From the NCBI GenBank assembly GCA_943846655.1, contig OX044352.1:1240001-1304000 (forward strand): a DNA stretch of 64,000 nt, given 5' to 3'. Position numbers and translations under genes: made by a program. Below, one piece after another: positions 55,135 to 64,000 of the stretch (position 1 is the stretch's first letter; the number at the start of each line of letters is the position of its first letter). Source of the DNA: Porticoccus sp002390525. GTDB taxonomy: Bacteria > Pseudomonadota > Gammaproteobacteria > Pseudomonadales > Porticoccaceae. Below the pieces are notes generated by a model. The model was not told where the DNA came from. It searched no databases and saw nothing but the letters and a program-made list of their open reading frames with translations.

Positions 55135-55608
55135 ATGACTAAATTAAAACTGTTTCTAATTATACTAATCGCATTATTCAGTCTTTCAGCACAGACAGAA
55201 ATCATACGAGGTAAGGTAATTAAGATAGCTGATGGTGACACTCTCACTCTTCTCACCGATTCAAATAAAAAAATAAAGATCAGGTTAGCTGGTATAGATA
55301 CACCCGAGAGAAAACAGTCATTTGGTAACACTGCTAAAAACGCATTAGCTAAATTAGTTTTTCACAAAAAAATTCTCATAGAAACACAAACTAAGGATAG
55401 GTATGGAAGAACTATCGGTGTCGTTTTTCTTAATAACAAGAATGTCAATAATGAACTAGTTAGGCAAGGTATGGCCTGGGTATACAAAAAATATACTGAT
55501 AATAAGATACTTTATGAACTCGAGGCTCAAGCTAAAACAAGAAGGATTGGACTGTGGGCTGATGCTAACCCCATAGCCCCATGGGATTGGCGGAGAGGTA
55601 AGCGTTAG
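55135..55608 (+). CDS. Exported thermonuclease-family nuclease
   Basis: A 157-residue staphylococcal-nuclease-like protein with a signal peptide (to about residue 20, LSAQT). Catalytic residues are present as Arg50 (IRLAGID), Glu58 (DTPER) and Arg92 (RYGRTIG). The C-terminal GLWADANPIAPWDWRRGK is typical of bacterial YncB-like members. It would cut DNA or RNA outside the cytoplasm with calcium. It starts about 43 nt after the small membrane gene. Confidence 0.88.
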   Translation: MTKLKLFLIILIALFSLSAQTEIIRGKVIKIADGDTLTLLTDSNKKIKIRLAGIDTPERKQSFGNTAKNALAKLVFHKKILIETQTKDRYGRTIGVVFLNNKNVNNELVRQGMAWVYKKYTDNKILYELEAQAKTRRIGLWADANPIAPWDWRRGKR

Positions 55609-55867
55609 CTAAGATTAAAGTTGAAGCTACTTGAAGGTTTTTTAGAGGGCTATTTTTCCAAATTTGCAAAAATTATGAACGGGAGTAACCAAATCAAAAT
55701 AGATTTTAAACGATTCAAGTATTAAAAATTGCAAATGTATTTATATATTTATGGATCCTATGCACTTCACAGTAATTCAATTTTTTGAAAACATTCACGA
55801 CTAAGCAGTGATAGGAATAGCCTAAAATTAATTATGCCATCGCCATTAGAAAAGTTCAGAATTCTCA

Positions 55868-57019
55868 TTAATCAAATTTCTTCCAAACAAACCGATTTAT
55901 ATAATCAGTGTAGCTAAGAATAGCACGCACAACTTTCTCGGACACATTAGGGGCCATGTAATCTTTAACAATATTAATATTTCTAGCTTTCCCCCTAGAC
56001 TGCCTCTCTAAAATACTTAACGCTTGAAGGACTCTATCGCCATTCATGCCAGTAAACATAACTGCACCCTCTTCCATACCCTCTGGACGCTCATGTGCGT
56101 CTCGAATGTTGATTGCAGGAAAGTTCAAAATTGATGATTCTTCGGTGATAGTCCCGCTGTCGCTCAACACGGCTTTGGCATTGATCTGAAGATTTATATA
56201 ATCACTGAAACCAAGCGGTTTTTGAAGATTTACCAGTGGGTGGAATTGCAAACCCAACTCTTCAATTTTCTTACGCGTCCTCGGATGTGTAGATACAATG
56301 ATAGGGTATTTATACATATCTCCAAGGCGATTTAATGTCTGGACAAAATTCTGGATATTAATTTCGGAGTCGATATTTTCTTCACGATGAACACTGATGA
56401 CAAAGTATTGATATTTACTCAGATTCAACCTTTCTAAAACGTTAGATGATTCAATTTTTCTTTTATAAAAAGAAATGACCTCGTACATCGGGCTACCTGT
56501 TTTTACAATCAATTCAGGCTTGATGCCCTCCTTTAAAAGATGCTCTCTCGCAATATCACTATATGGCATATTTATGTCAGAGGTGTGATCAATAATCTTT
56601 CTGTTGATCTCTTCAGGAACACGGAGATCGTAACAACGATTACCTGCTTCCATATGAAATATCGGGATCTTACGTCGTTTAGCAGGGATAACCGCCATTG
56701 CACTATTTGTATCGCCAAGAATCAATATTGCTTCAGGTGCTTTTTCCGCGAGAACTTTATCAGACTTACTGATCACTTGAGCAATTGATTCAGCAGCTGT
56801 TGCACCTGCACACTCTAAAAATACATCTGGGGTCCTCAGTCCCAAATCATCAAAAAAAATCTGATTTAGTTCGTAGTCATAATTTTGGCCCGTATGGACA
56901 AATATATGATCACAATATTCATCCAGCTTGGCAATCGTACGTGATAGACGAATGATTTCGGGACGAGTACCAACAATCGTCATTAATTTCAGCTTTGGTG
57001 TCTCAAGCAAAGTATTCAA
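55868..57019 (-). CDS. wecB: UDP-N-acetylglucosamine 2-epimerase (non-hydrolysing)
   Basis: A 383-residue GT-B-fold epimerase with GTRPEIIRLSR near the start, EAGNRCYDLRVPEEINR, and the UDP-binding block LSDSGTITEESSILNFPAIN. It makes UDP-ManNAc for surface polysaccharides. The start is a TTG at 57019 with GAGGGAAG upstream; an ATG at 56983 is the alternative. No wecC-type dehydrogenase is in the window, so the product may feed another enzyme elsewhere. Confidence 0.9.
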   Translation of the reverse strand: MNTLLETPKLKLMTIVGTRPEIIRLSRTIAKLDEYCDHIFVHTGQNYDYELNQIFFDDLGLRTPDVFLECAGATAAESIAQVISKSDKVLAEKAPEAILILGDTNSAMAVIPAKRRKIPIFHMEAGNRCYDLRVPEEINRKIIDHTSDINMPYSDIAREHLLKEGIKPELIVKTGSPMYEVISFYKRKIESSNVLERLNLSKYQYFVISVHREENIDSEINIQNFVQTLNRLGDMYKYPIIVSTHPRTRKKIEELGLQFHPLVNLQKPLGFSDYINLQINAKAVLSDSGTITEESSILNFPAINIRDAHERPEGMEEGAVMFTGMNGDRVLQALSILERQSRGKARNINIVKDYMAPNVSEKVVRAILSYTDYINRFVWKKFD

Positions 57020-57052
57020 GATATTCTTCCCTCATTTTATTAACTAGCTCGG

Positions 57053-57274
57053 CTAGGCTGGCGGTTCAAAGTCAACTTTATCTTCAGAAATATCTTTAAG
57101 TTTTATACCATTATCCTCATCAGGTATAAGAATAAGTTTCTTTGGCTCTATTCTATTTATTTGGGGTTTAATCTGTTGCAGGATTTGCCCTGCATCGGTT
57201 GAGCTAGGGGTTGCCAAAGATATAATTGGTGAGAATAATATTCCTGCAATTACAGAGCGGGGTAATGATTTCAT
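57053..57274 (-). CDS. Stub of a TpsB-type (ShlB/FhaC) transporter
   Basis: A 73-residue frame with signal peptide (to SLA) and the start of the mature part, DAGQILQQIKPQINRIEP. This is typical of the N-terminal plug-helix region of two-partner secretion transporters, which normally continue with POTRA domains and a 16-strand barrel. Here the frame stops before the first POTRA. GGAG precedes the ATG at good spacing. It is either a truncated transporter or a small protein that resembles one. Confidence 0.5.
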   Translation of the reverse strand: MKSLPRSVIAGILFSPIISLATPSSTDAGQILQQIKPQINRIEPKKLILIPDEDNGIKLKDISEDKVDFEPPA

Positions 57275-57487
57275 ATTAAATCTCCATATTAATGCAAGAG
57301 ATCTTACATCTTTTTCTCATAAGAGGGTATTTTGTCTGTTGTTTTTCTTAGATTTTCATGTGTAATGATAGCTCTAAAGCTATACACTTGAATATTTCCT
57401 AAAACTTATGATTATTTTTAGCTCAAAACGGAACAGCTAATTTAGGTTGTTAAATAATTTAAATAAAAAATTGGCATGGTAAATTAA

Positions 57488-59478
57488 TTGAATAAATCTT
57501 CTGCTTGGAATACCTCATATCTACCAGAAATTGATGGGTTGCGAGCTTTTTCTATTATTTTTGTTATTACTTATCACGCGTTCCCAGATTTACTTAAGAG
57601 TGGCTATATTGGTGTAGATATTTTTTTTGTAATAAGCGGTTTTTTGATTACAAATTATATTATAAAAATTTAGAAAAAGGACAGTTCAGTCCAATTGAGT
57701 TTTTTGGCCGTCGAATCAGAAGGTTATTTCCGACTCTTATCATTGTTACGGGTTGTTCTATCGTTTTTGGCTGGTTTGTTTTATTGGACGGAGAATACAA
57801 GCAACTTGGCAACCATATCGCAAGTTCTTCTGCCTTTTTTGTTAATTTTATCCTAGCTAGTGAAAGTGGCTATTTTGATAATTTAGCAGAGACGAAGCCC
57901 ATGCTCCATTTATGGAGCTTAGCAGTCGAGGAGCAATTTTATATTGTATGGCCCATCATTCTCTGTATAGCGTGGAAATACCAATTCAATATACTTAGAA
58001 TTTTTATTATATTTTTTATTGTTTCATTTTATTTACATATACAATTTATAGATTCATATCCCGCTGAAGTATTTTTTTGGCCCCTCACACGTTTCTGGGA
58101 GCTTGCAAGTGGTGGTATTTTGGCCTGGGTAATGGCTAAAAGAAATCAGACGCCGACTGGGCGCATAAAGCTAATTGGTAATTATTTTGATGAGTGCTGT
58201 ATTGCTAATATTATGTCGCTCTTAGGCTTTTCATTAATAATTTATGGTGCGACAAGTTCAAACCCTAAACTGTTATCACCATTACCATTGACAATATTTG
58301 CAATTGTAGGGGCTTCACTTATCGTCGTCTCTGGGTCAAAGGCTTGGCTTAATCGAATTTTTTTAATGAATCCTGTGATGATTTGGGTTGGTTTGATCAG
58401 CTATCCTCTGTATTTATGGCATTGGCCGATTCTCTCTTTTTTGCAAATCATTGAAAGCGGGAATCCTCCTATACAGACTCGAATTTTAGCATTAATTGCA
58501 TCATTCCTTTTGGCTTGGTCAACATATAGATTTATTGAGCTACCTGTTCGATTTAGCCATAAAAAGAACCTAGTTAGCGTCATATTAATAATAGGACTCA
58601 TTCTTGTTGGGTCTATGGGTGGGGTAATTAAAGGTAATGGTGAAACACCCTATAATATGGAATTAAAGAAAATTAGTGACGCGAAAGAGGATTGGCTGCA
58701 TCCGGGTGATTTACTAGAAAGAAATGGTGCATTTTACACTAGTGAGTCTGCTGCTTCGATCCTGTTCATGGGGGATTCTCATATGTCACAATACAGTCAA
58801 CGTGTGCTTGATCGTTATCAGCAAGGCGATAGCAAAGAAAGTGTTTTTTAACTGGGGGTGGTTGTACATTTATACCAAACGTAGTTGAAAAAGATGACAA
58901 GAAATGTTCTGAAAAGTCAAAGTTACTCGAAGAAATTTTGTTGATAAACCCTATAGAGACTATAGTTATTGGGCTTTGTTTCAATTGCTATTTTACCAAA
59001 AATGATAACCCCCTTACATATTATGCAGACGATCAAAAACGTCTACTTTTATCGAACAATGTTGGACTGAATGCAGCAAAAATCTCATTTTATAATCTTG
59101 TTAAAAAACTGAGTCTCAGGCATAAAATTATTATTCTACATGATAATCCAGTCGATGATAGATTCGATCCTACTTACATTGTAGGCTCGTTATCCAAGGG
59201 TAAGCGCTCGGTTCATAACTTCAAATGTTGTTGCAGAGTCATTCCCACAAAATCTAGAACAAATAGAATTAGAGAAAGACTTAATTCTCAACCTTGGCAA
59301 TTATGCTAAGCATATCAATCAGTCCGAGAAAATCTGCCCTAATGCTGTGTGCATGCCGTTGGACGATAATTTAATACCAATCTATAAAGATAGTGATCAT
59401 ATGACAGCCTCTTTTGTAAAAAGCAAAATGGATGTCCTTGACAAATTTTTTAAAGTTACTGAAAGGATCATTAGGTAA
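57488..59478 (+). pseudogene. OafA-type acyltransferase with SGNH domain, three frameshifts
   Basis: Joined frames give a ~660-residue O-acyltransferase. The N-terminal part (TTG start at 57488, EIDGLRAFSIIFVITYH, GYIGVDIFFVISGF) stops at 57673; the next frame continues NLEKGQFSPIEFFGRRIRRL, so one base is missing in an A5 tract near 57665. The membrane domain runs to 58851, with the SGNH start LFMGDSHMS. A T6 tract near 58846 shifts the frame to TGGGCTFIPN. A third shift near 59213 is needed to reach the end with DSDHMTASF (catalytic Asp/His). The end overlaps the next gene as TAATG. It would acetylate surface sugars if intact. Confidence 0.82.
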
Positions 59479-60833
59479 TGTTGAATATTGATAATAATTT
59501 AGTGCGTTATAATTTGACACAGATACGTGTTTTTACTGCTATTGCCAGCTTAATATTTTCGCTGTACGCAGTTTATTTTGATGATATCATTAACAAAGAT
59601 GGAATTTTATACTTAAAAACCGCTGAATTATTTCTGAGCGGCAATATGGATGCAGCCTTTGCTTCCTATAATTGGCCGTTTTATTCAATAATAATCGCCT
59701 TTTTTCAAAAAATAACATCCATTCCTTTAGAATTAAGCGCATTAATCTTAAATAGTGTTTTTTTTGTAATATTAACTGATGCACTCATTTTGATATCTAG
59801 CTTAATTTTCTCCGTGTCAAGACAGCTAAAGATCACAGCTTTACTAATTCTTTGCTTCTTACCTATATTGGAATACCGTGACTACATAATTCGTGATCCT
59901 GGTTACTGGGCATTCGTATGTTTAGCGCTATACCATTTCATGGTTTTCATGAATTCATCACGTATAATCCATGGGACGTTGTGGCAAATTTTCATGATAC
60001 TTGCCATTTTTTTTCGCATAGAAGGGGTTTTTTTATTAATCACTGTTCCTTTTTTTTTGTTGTTATCAAAAAATTTACGGGAAGAAATGGTAATCAGAAA
60101 GCTTATTTCATGCTTTTTTATACCAATAATTTTTCTGGCTGCGATTCCTTTCATCGAAAATTTAAGCATGGAAAAATTTTCAAAAATTTATCATGTTTTC
60201 AATTTTATAAACCTAAATTTCATTTTTGATAAGCTCACCTTTTCTGCTGATATCTTAGAGCATCAAGTTTTAAATGCATATTCAGAAAAATACGCTGCGT
60301 TTATCCTATTTTTTGGCTTTTTATCGTTGTTAATTTATAAAATTTTTGAAGGATTTTCGGTTTCCTATATCTTAATTTTTCTAGCATCGTTTAAAAATTC
60401 CTCTCAATTATCTAACAACCTATACCGCAACTTTCTTGCATATTTTTTGATACTTAATACATTGATAATGTTTGTATTTATACTTAAAGAGCATTTTATT
60501 TCCAGTAGATATATTGTGCTGACATCAATCAGCTTATTTTTACTATTATCATTTTATATGGTGACTGGTATTGAACGGCTATACCTCAATAAAAATAAGT
60601 TATTGCTAGTGATTATTGCTTTATGTTTGTCATACAATTTATTAGATGCGGCAACGACGTCTCGCAATAAATCATATATTAAAGATATTTCACTTTTGTC
60701 TGCACAGAAAGTTCCAGAAAAAAGTATAGTGCTGGTAAACGATAGAGCAGCTTTTTATTATTTAACAAGTGAAGCGGCTCATTTAACTGTTTGCTTTAAA
60801 GAATATGAAGTAAAATTGATAAGAAGGAGTTGA
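59478..60833 (+). CDS. Polytopic membrane glycosyltransferase-like protein
   Basis: A 451-residue hydrophobic protein with about ten membrane segments. The N-terminal loop INKDGILYLKTAELFLSGN and the RDPGYWAF segment resemble GT39/ArnT-type (GT-C) enzymes, where such acidic loops bind the lipid-linked sugar. The start overlaps the upstream acyltransferase stop (TAATG), so the genes are coupled. The C-terminus appears to continue in another frame (60830-61036), suggesting a further frameshift. The substrate is unknown. Confidence 0.6.
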   Translation: MLNIDNNLVRYNLTQIRVFTAIASLIFSLYAVYFDDIINKDGILYLKTAELFLSGNMDAAFASYNWPFYSIIIAFFQKITSIPLELSALILNSVFFVILTDALILISSLIFSVSRQLKITALLILCFLPILEYRDYIIRDPGYWAFVCLALYHFMVFMNSSRIIHGTLWQIFMILAIFFRIEGVFLLITVPFFLLLSKNLREEMVIRKLISCFFIPIIFLAAIPFIENLSMEKFSKIYHVFNFINLNFIFDKLTFSADILEHQVLNAYSEKYAAFILFFGFLSLLIYKIFEGFSVSYILIFLASFKNSSQLSNNLYRNFLAYFLILNTLIMFVFILKEHFISSRYIVLTSISLFLLLSFYMVTGIERLYLNKNKLLLVIIALCLSYNLLDAATTSRNKSYIKDISLLSAQKVPEKSIVLVNDRAAFYYLTSEAAHLTVCFKEYEVKLIRRS

Positions 60834-61036
60834 GGCTAAAAAAAGATAGCTGCAATACAGAGAAACACTCCCAAAAGCATGTTAAAGACTACCTACATTT
60901 TGATTATATTCTACTTGTTCACAAAAATAATGACTATGAAGATCTTAGAAATTTAAGTGTTATTAATCTTGAGAAAATAATTCAAACCAAAAACCTAAAA
61001 GAAGATAAAGCTGTTTTGTACAAAGTGGTAAAATGA
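60830..61036 (+). pseudogene. Shifted C-terminal part of the membrane glycosyltransferase
   Basis: The frame overlaps the preceding stop by 4 nt and opens with TTG. It encodes KHVKDYLHFDYILLVHKNND and ends KEDKAVLYKVVK, the periplasmic tail pattern common in GT39-like proteins. The best reading is a one-base shift near 60828 rather than a separate gene. Its last 37 nt are duplicated at 39591-39627 inside the integrase remnant. Confidence 0.5.
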
Positions 61037-61040
61037 TTTA
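61004..61040 (+). repeat. 37-nt repeat shared with 39591-39627
   Basis: The original coding context of the repeat (DKAVLYKVVK, then stop). It differs from the left copy by about four bases. See the left copy for the junction it reveals. Confidence 0.7.
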
Positions 61041-61084
61041 CTTAAGTGTAGCAATAGTCTAACCCAGTTTTAAAGTCTGGTTTT

Positions 61085-61174
61085 ATGCAATCGTTAAGAA
61101 AACCTGCTAATAAGTTCGGTGTAGCGCGATCTACTGTATCAAGGATTAAGAAAGCAGAGTTAGTGGCGCCATGA
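61085..61174 (+). pseudogene. Eroded serine recombinase C-terminus
   Basis: A 28-codon stretch reads SLRKPANKFGVARSTVSRIK, then KAELVAP and stop, matching the helix-turn-helix end of the recombinase at 38616-39170. A 26-nt block (61133-61158) is identical to 39129-39154. The following GTGCA...GGGTGCAGTTACG also resembles the DNA after the intact gene. It marks the right end of the island region. Confidence 0.7.
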
Positions 61175-61197
61175 TAGGTGCAAATAGGGTGCAGTTA

Positions 61198-61224
61198 CGG
61201 GGTTCGACTCCTTATCAGGACGCC
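61198..61224 (+). repeat. tRNA-Arg(CCU) 3' fragment, probable att remnant
   Basis: 27 nt matching the T-arm and acceptor 3' strand of tRNA-Arg(CCU), with two changes (CCCTG to CCTTA) that spoil the T stem. There is no 5' half, so it is not a tRNA gene. Such 3' fragments are what integration at a tRNA leaves at the far end of an island. Confidence 0.8.
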
Positions 61225-61320
61225 TTACAATATATGGGTTTATGGTAATTTCAGGTATAATTAATATTGCTTAGCCTCTATTCAGATTTTAGCTATATAA
61301 CGTAATCGCTGACATTACAT

Positions 61321-62080
61321 CTAAACTATTTTTCCCGGCTTAGATCGCATATATAGTATTTTTTCCATTATATAGATAATCAAAATATTCAAAAAAATAG
61401 TTCCAAATAACAGGTAACTTTGCGCAGGAACATATCCAAAACTTGCAAGTCGATACGCAATAACTTGCGCTAGAAGCGAACAGAGAATTATATTTTTTCC
61501 GCCAAATTTATATATAAATATCTCTAAACAGGATGCACCTAAACTTATTAGCACCATGCAGACAAACAGAAAAGAATAAGAGCCAGGATAAAATAAAAAC
61601 CCAATTATACCAGGGGGTATTAATATAATGATGATTTTTTACGTACTGATAATGCGAATTAATCAGTTTGATATCATAAAAACTAGTTATATTCTCTGAG
61701 TATTTTTCTTGCCAAGCCTCTCGCCATAAGTCCCACCCTTTATTTGGATAGCTAGACACCGACATAACACCCTCAAGACCTACCCAACGCTCAATGAAAA
61801 GGATTTTAGACCGTTGCAGAACTTTATAAGTTAAATTATTACTTTGTTTAGTCAATTTTTCTCCTGGTAATTCCGATGTATTAGATTCCATACCTGGTGA
61901 TTCCGATATCTTAGATTCAACAGATAGCAATCTAATATAATTTACAGTTAAAACTGAACTACCAAATAAAAAGATAAAACCTAAAAAGCAACCAAGAAAA
62001 AAACGAACTTTAAGTTTAATTTTGAAAAGCTTTAATTCTCTTACAGCGCCGTAGCCTAAGCTGGATAAATTGAGAATCAT
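61321..62080 (-). pseudogene. Unknown membrane protein with one frameshift
   Basis: Two overlapping minus-strand frames fit one protein. The first (62080-61508) has an N-terminal helix (VRFFLGCFLGFIFLFG) and a periplasmic part with GLEGVMSVSSYPNKGWDLW. After an A6 tract near 61635, the better continuation is in the other frame (PPGIIGFLFYPGSYSFLFVC), with three more helices to 61321. The gene probably codes for a ~250-residue membrane protein. No family is recognised. It lies just right of the tRNA fragment. Confidence 0.45.
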
Positions 62081-62394
62081 GCCTCTACTAAGTAAAGATA
62101 TACTGCTAAAAAAGCTTTCTAATAATGTAATGAAAGCAACTAAAAAAGTTGTTTTTTTGCAACTATACTAATATTTTTTTTGAATTGGTCTTTATGTTAA
62201 ATTTAGTTTGCGTCAATTTACATGCATTCCCATATTTTTCAATCTCTTACAGTTAAATACAAACATAATTTATCACACAGAATAAGCTTTAGGCGTTCTT
62301 TTGTTTAAACAAATGTTAATTTATATTGAGAGTGAAGATAAATACTTCACAGTGTTTTAACTTGTAATCAAAATAAACGAGCAACTAATGATAG
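62081..62394. other. Gene-free AT-rich stretch
   Basis: About 314 nt between two minus-strand genes. I find no reading frame above 30 codons with a ribosome-binding site, no hairpin and no promoter that stands out. Confidence 0.4.
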
Positions 62395-62613
62395 TTACTT
62401 TTTATTTTGTTTATGGACTTCAGACTCATCTGTAGGATTTTCTATCACCCTGGAATCTTCACATTTTTTAAACCAGCTAGTTATTGTGTGCCACCACATT
62501 TTAATTGTGACAGAAAGCATAGCTAATCCAGCAATAATCCCCTGCAAAATAAGACTACCAGTACCGGGATCAAGGTATGCGTAGGCTGGGCTCGTAATAA
62601 AAAATGAAAGCAT
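62395..62613 (-). CDS. Small exported/membrane protein with LDPGTGS motif (72 aa)
   Basis: A 72-residue protein with a signal-like N-terminus (LSFFITSPAYA) followed by YLDPGTGSLILQ, a membrane helix (GIIAGLAMLSVTI) and KMWWHTI, then a charged tail. I recall this YLDPGTGS small-protein family next to surface polysaccharide and methyltransferase genes in many bacteria; its function is not known to me. The methyltransferase-like gene diverges from it. Confidence 0.65.
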   Translation of the reverse strand: MLSFFITSPAYAYLDPGTGSLILQGIIAGLAMLSVTIKMWWHTITSWFKKCEDSRVIENPTDESEVHKQNKK

Positions 62614-62754
62614 AATTATACAGTATAGTGAATAACTGATTTCTATTTTTCGCCATAATGAAATTTATCCCTTAGGAGTCTACCAATTTATTTTTCTTAG
62701 TGTACTATACATATCTATTATTATTGAAAGCATCACCTATAGTCTTATAAAGCT

Positions 62755-64000
62755 ATGTCTTTGAGTTCTCCAAAAAAACAAGGAATGTTAATGGAAGCTA
62801 CCAACCCCTTAGCATCGTCTTTCCGAGACCCTAGCGGTTTTGTTTATAACAAAAATGGCGAAATTTATAGGCAAGTTAATCACTCCTACGAGGCTGAATA
62901 CGAGCAACTTATGTCGTCCGGCTTATACAACTCCCTAGTAAATAGTAATTTACTGGTAAAACATGAAGAAATTAATCGTGCCAATTTAGTGAGCGATCAT
63001 GCACACAAGATAATAAAGCCAGAAATAATCCCCTATATCTCTTATCCCTATGAATGGTCTTTTAGCCAACTAAAAGATGCTGCATTATGTACTTTGGAAA
63101 TCCAAAAAATAGCCTTAAAGCACGGCATGATTTTAAAGGACGCAAGTGCTTATAATATTCAGTTCCTTAAAGGTAGGCCTATTTTTATCGACACCCTCTC
63201 ATTTGAGACTTATGAGCCGGGCAATCCTTGGGTGGCTTATAAACAATTCTGTCAACATTTTATAGCGCCTTTGGCATTAATGGCATATACAGATATTCGG
63301 ATGTCACAACTATTAAGAATATATGTTGATGGTATTCCGCTTGATCTGACAAGCAAGCTGATGCCGATCAAGACCTGGCTAAAATACTCTTTATTAACTC
63401 ATCTCCATCTTCACGCCAAAACACAAAAATTTTATGCAGATTCTGCAGGGAAAGGCAACAAAGACGCACAAGGCACGCCCCATAAGCAAACTTGGTTTTG
63501 ATGCCCTGATGGATAGTATTTATAGCTGTGTTAAAAATATCGACTGGAACTTGTCAAAAACAGAATGGGGAGATTATTACACAGCCACAAATTATGAAGA
63601 TGAGGCAATGCTTCATAAAGAAACTTTAATTGGAGAATTTTTAGAGGTTTTGCCAAAAACTTCATTTTTGCATGATTTGGGGGCTAATGATGGTCGTTTT
63701 AGCCGCATTGCGGTGAAGAAAGGTCACACCGTGATATCACAAGATATAGATCCTGTCGCTGTAGAAAAAAACTATCTATATGAAAAAAAACAAGAAGAAA
63801 GAAACATACTGCCTCTATTACAGGATATAAACAATCCAAGTGGCGGAATTGGCTGGGGTGCAGAGGAACGAGAATCTTTTTTTAGTCGCTGCAAAAATGA
63901 AAATGTTCTTGCTCTAGCCTTAGTTCATCATCTCGCTATTTCAAACAATGTTCCGCTCAACAAACTGTCAGAATTTTTTTCTAGATTGGCTGCATATTTA
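62755..64000 (+). pseudogene. SAM methyltransferase, frameshifted and cut by window edge
   Basis: The first frame (62755-63501) has an N-terminal region with NPLASSFRDPSGFVY and a kinase-like LKDASAYNIQFLKGRPIFID. It stops at 63501. From about 63455 another frame continues RPISKLGFDALMDSIYSCVK and reaches the SAM-binding motif FLHDLGANDGRFSRIA and DIDPVAVE, open to the window end. One inserted base near 63455 would explain the break. The intact protein would be a large two-domain methyltransferase of the type found near surface glycan genes. The start may instead be the ATG at 62785. Confidence 0.7.

Noticed and set aside
60833..61037. Independent small gene after the membrane glycosyltransferase
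   Set aside because: It starts with TTG overlapping the previous stop and its sequence reads as the expected tail of the same protein, so a frameshift is the simpler explanation.
61198..61224. tRNA-like sequence considered as a third tRNA-Arg gene
   Set aside because: Only the 3' 27 nt are present and the T stem is mismatched, so it cannot fold as a tRNA.

Overview
The window looks like a chromosomal segment of a low-GC gammaproteobacterium, probably marine. The evidence is gene content and order: a complete ccmABCDEFGH(I) cytochrome c maturation operon, lolCDE, the run tRNA-Leu, tig, clpP, clpX, lon, hupB, ppiD, a tRNA Pro-Arg-His cluster near folD, cysS, glnS, ppiB and lpxH, plus miaE, lpxO, trhO and acnB. 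No 16S rRNA or other species marker is present, so I do not name a genus.

Region 1 (1-38 kb) is dense, intact core genome. Minus-strand blocks hold cytochrome c biogenesis (ccm, interrupted by a carboxymuconolactone-decarboxylase-family gene), lipoprotein release (lolCDE), and protein quality control (ppiD, hupB, lon, clpX, clpP, tig, with a possible heat-shock promoter at lon). These are followed by a mannose-6-phosphate-isomerase-like protein, a FadB-type beta-oxidation protein, lpxO, four tRNAs, folD, two aminoacyl-tRNA synthetases, a DMT transporter, a cyclophilin, lpxH, pyrD, miaE, a G+C-rich acnB of unusual type, trhO and a membrane J-domain protein. I found no frameshifts here.

Region 2 (about 37.8-39.6 kb) is a transition zone. 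It has two tiny ORFs (a His/Asp-rich exported peptide and a 38-residue membrane peptide), a hairpin, a serine recombinase with candidate binding repeats, and the first tRNA-Arg(CCU), followed immediately by the start of a broken tyrosine integrase.

Region 3 (39.3-61.2 kb) reads as two tandem islands at tRNA-Arg(CCU). Full tRNA copies lie at 39320 and 46196, both followed by the same integrase start, and a 27-nt tRNA 3' fragment lies at 61198 next to a second, eroded recombinase end. Island A carries an O-antigen-type ABC export locus (wzm, a transglutaminase-like protein, a frameshifted wzt) and two glycosyltransferases. Island B carries an LPS-kinase-like protein, an FkbM methyltransferase, an outer-membrane protein, a RimB-RimK fusion, many very small genes, a CDP-alcohol phosphotransferase paired with a cytidylyltransferase, a Rap1a/Tai-like protein, a thermonuclease, wecB, a TpsB stub, a frameshifted acyltransferase and a membrane glycosyltransferase.

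Region 4 (61.3-64 kb) continues with cell-surface genes, again with frameshifts. The window appears to combine a stable housekeeping backbone with a tRNA-targeted hot spot where surface-polysaccharide genes are gained and decay. No CRISPR array, rRNA operon or intact phage is visible.
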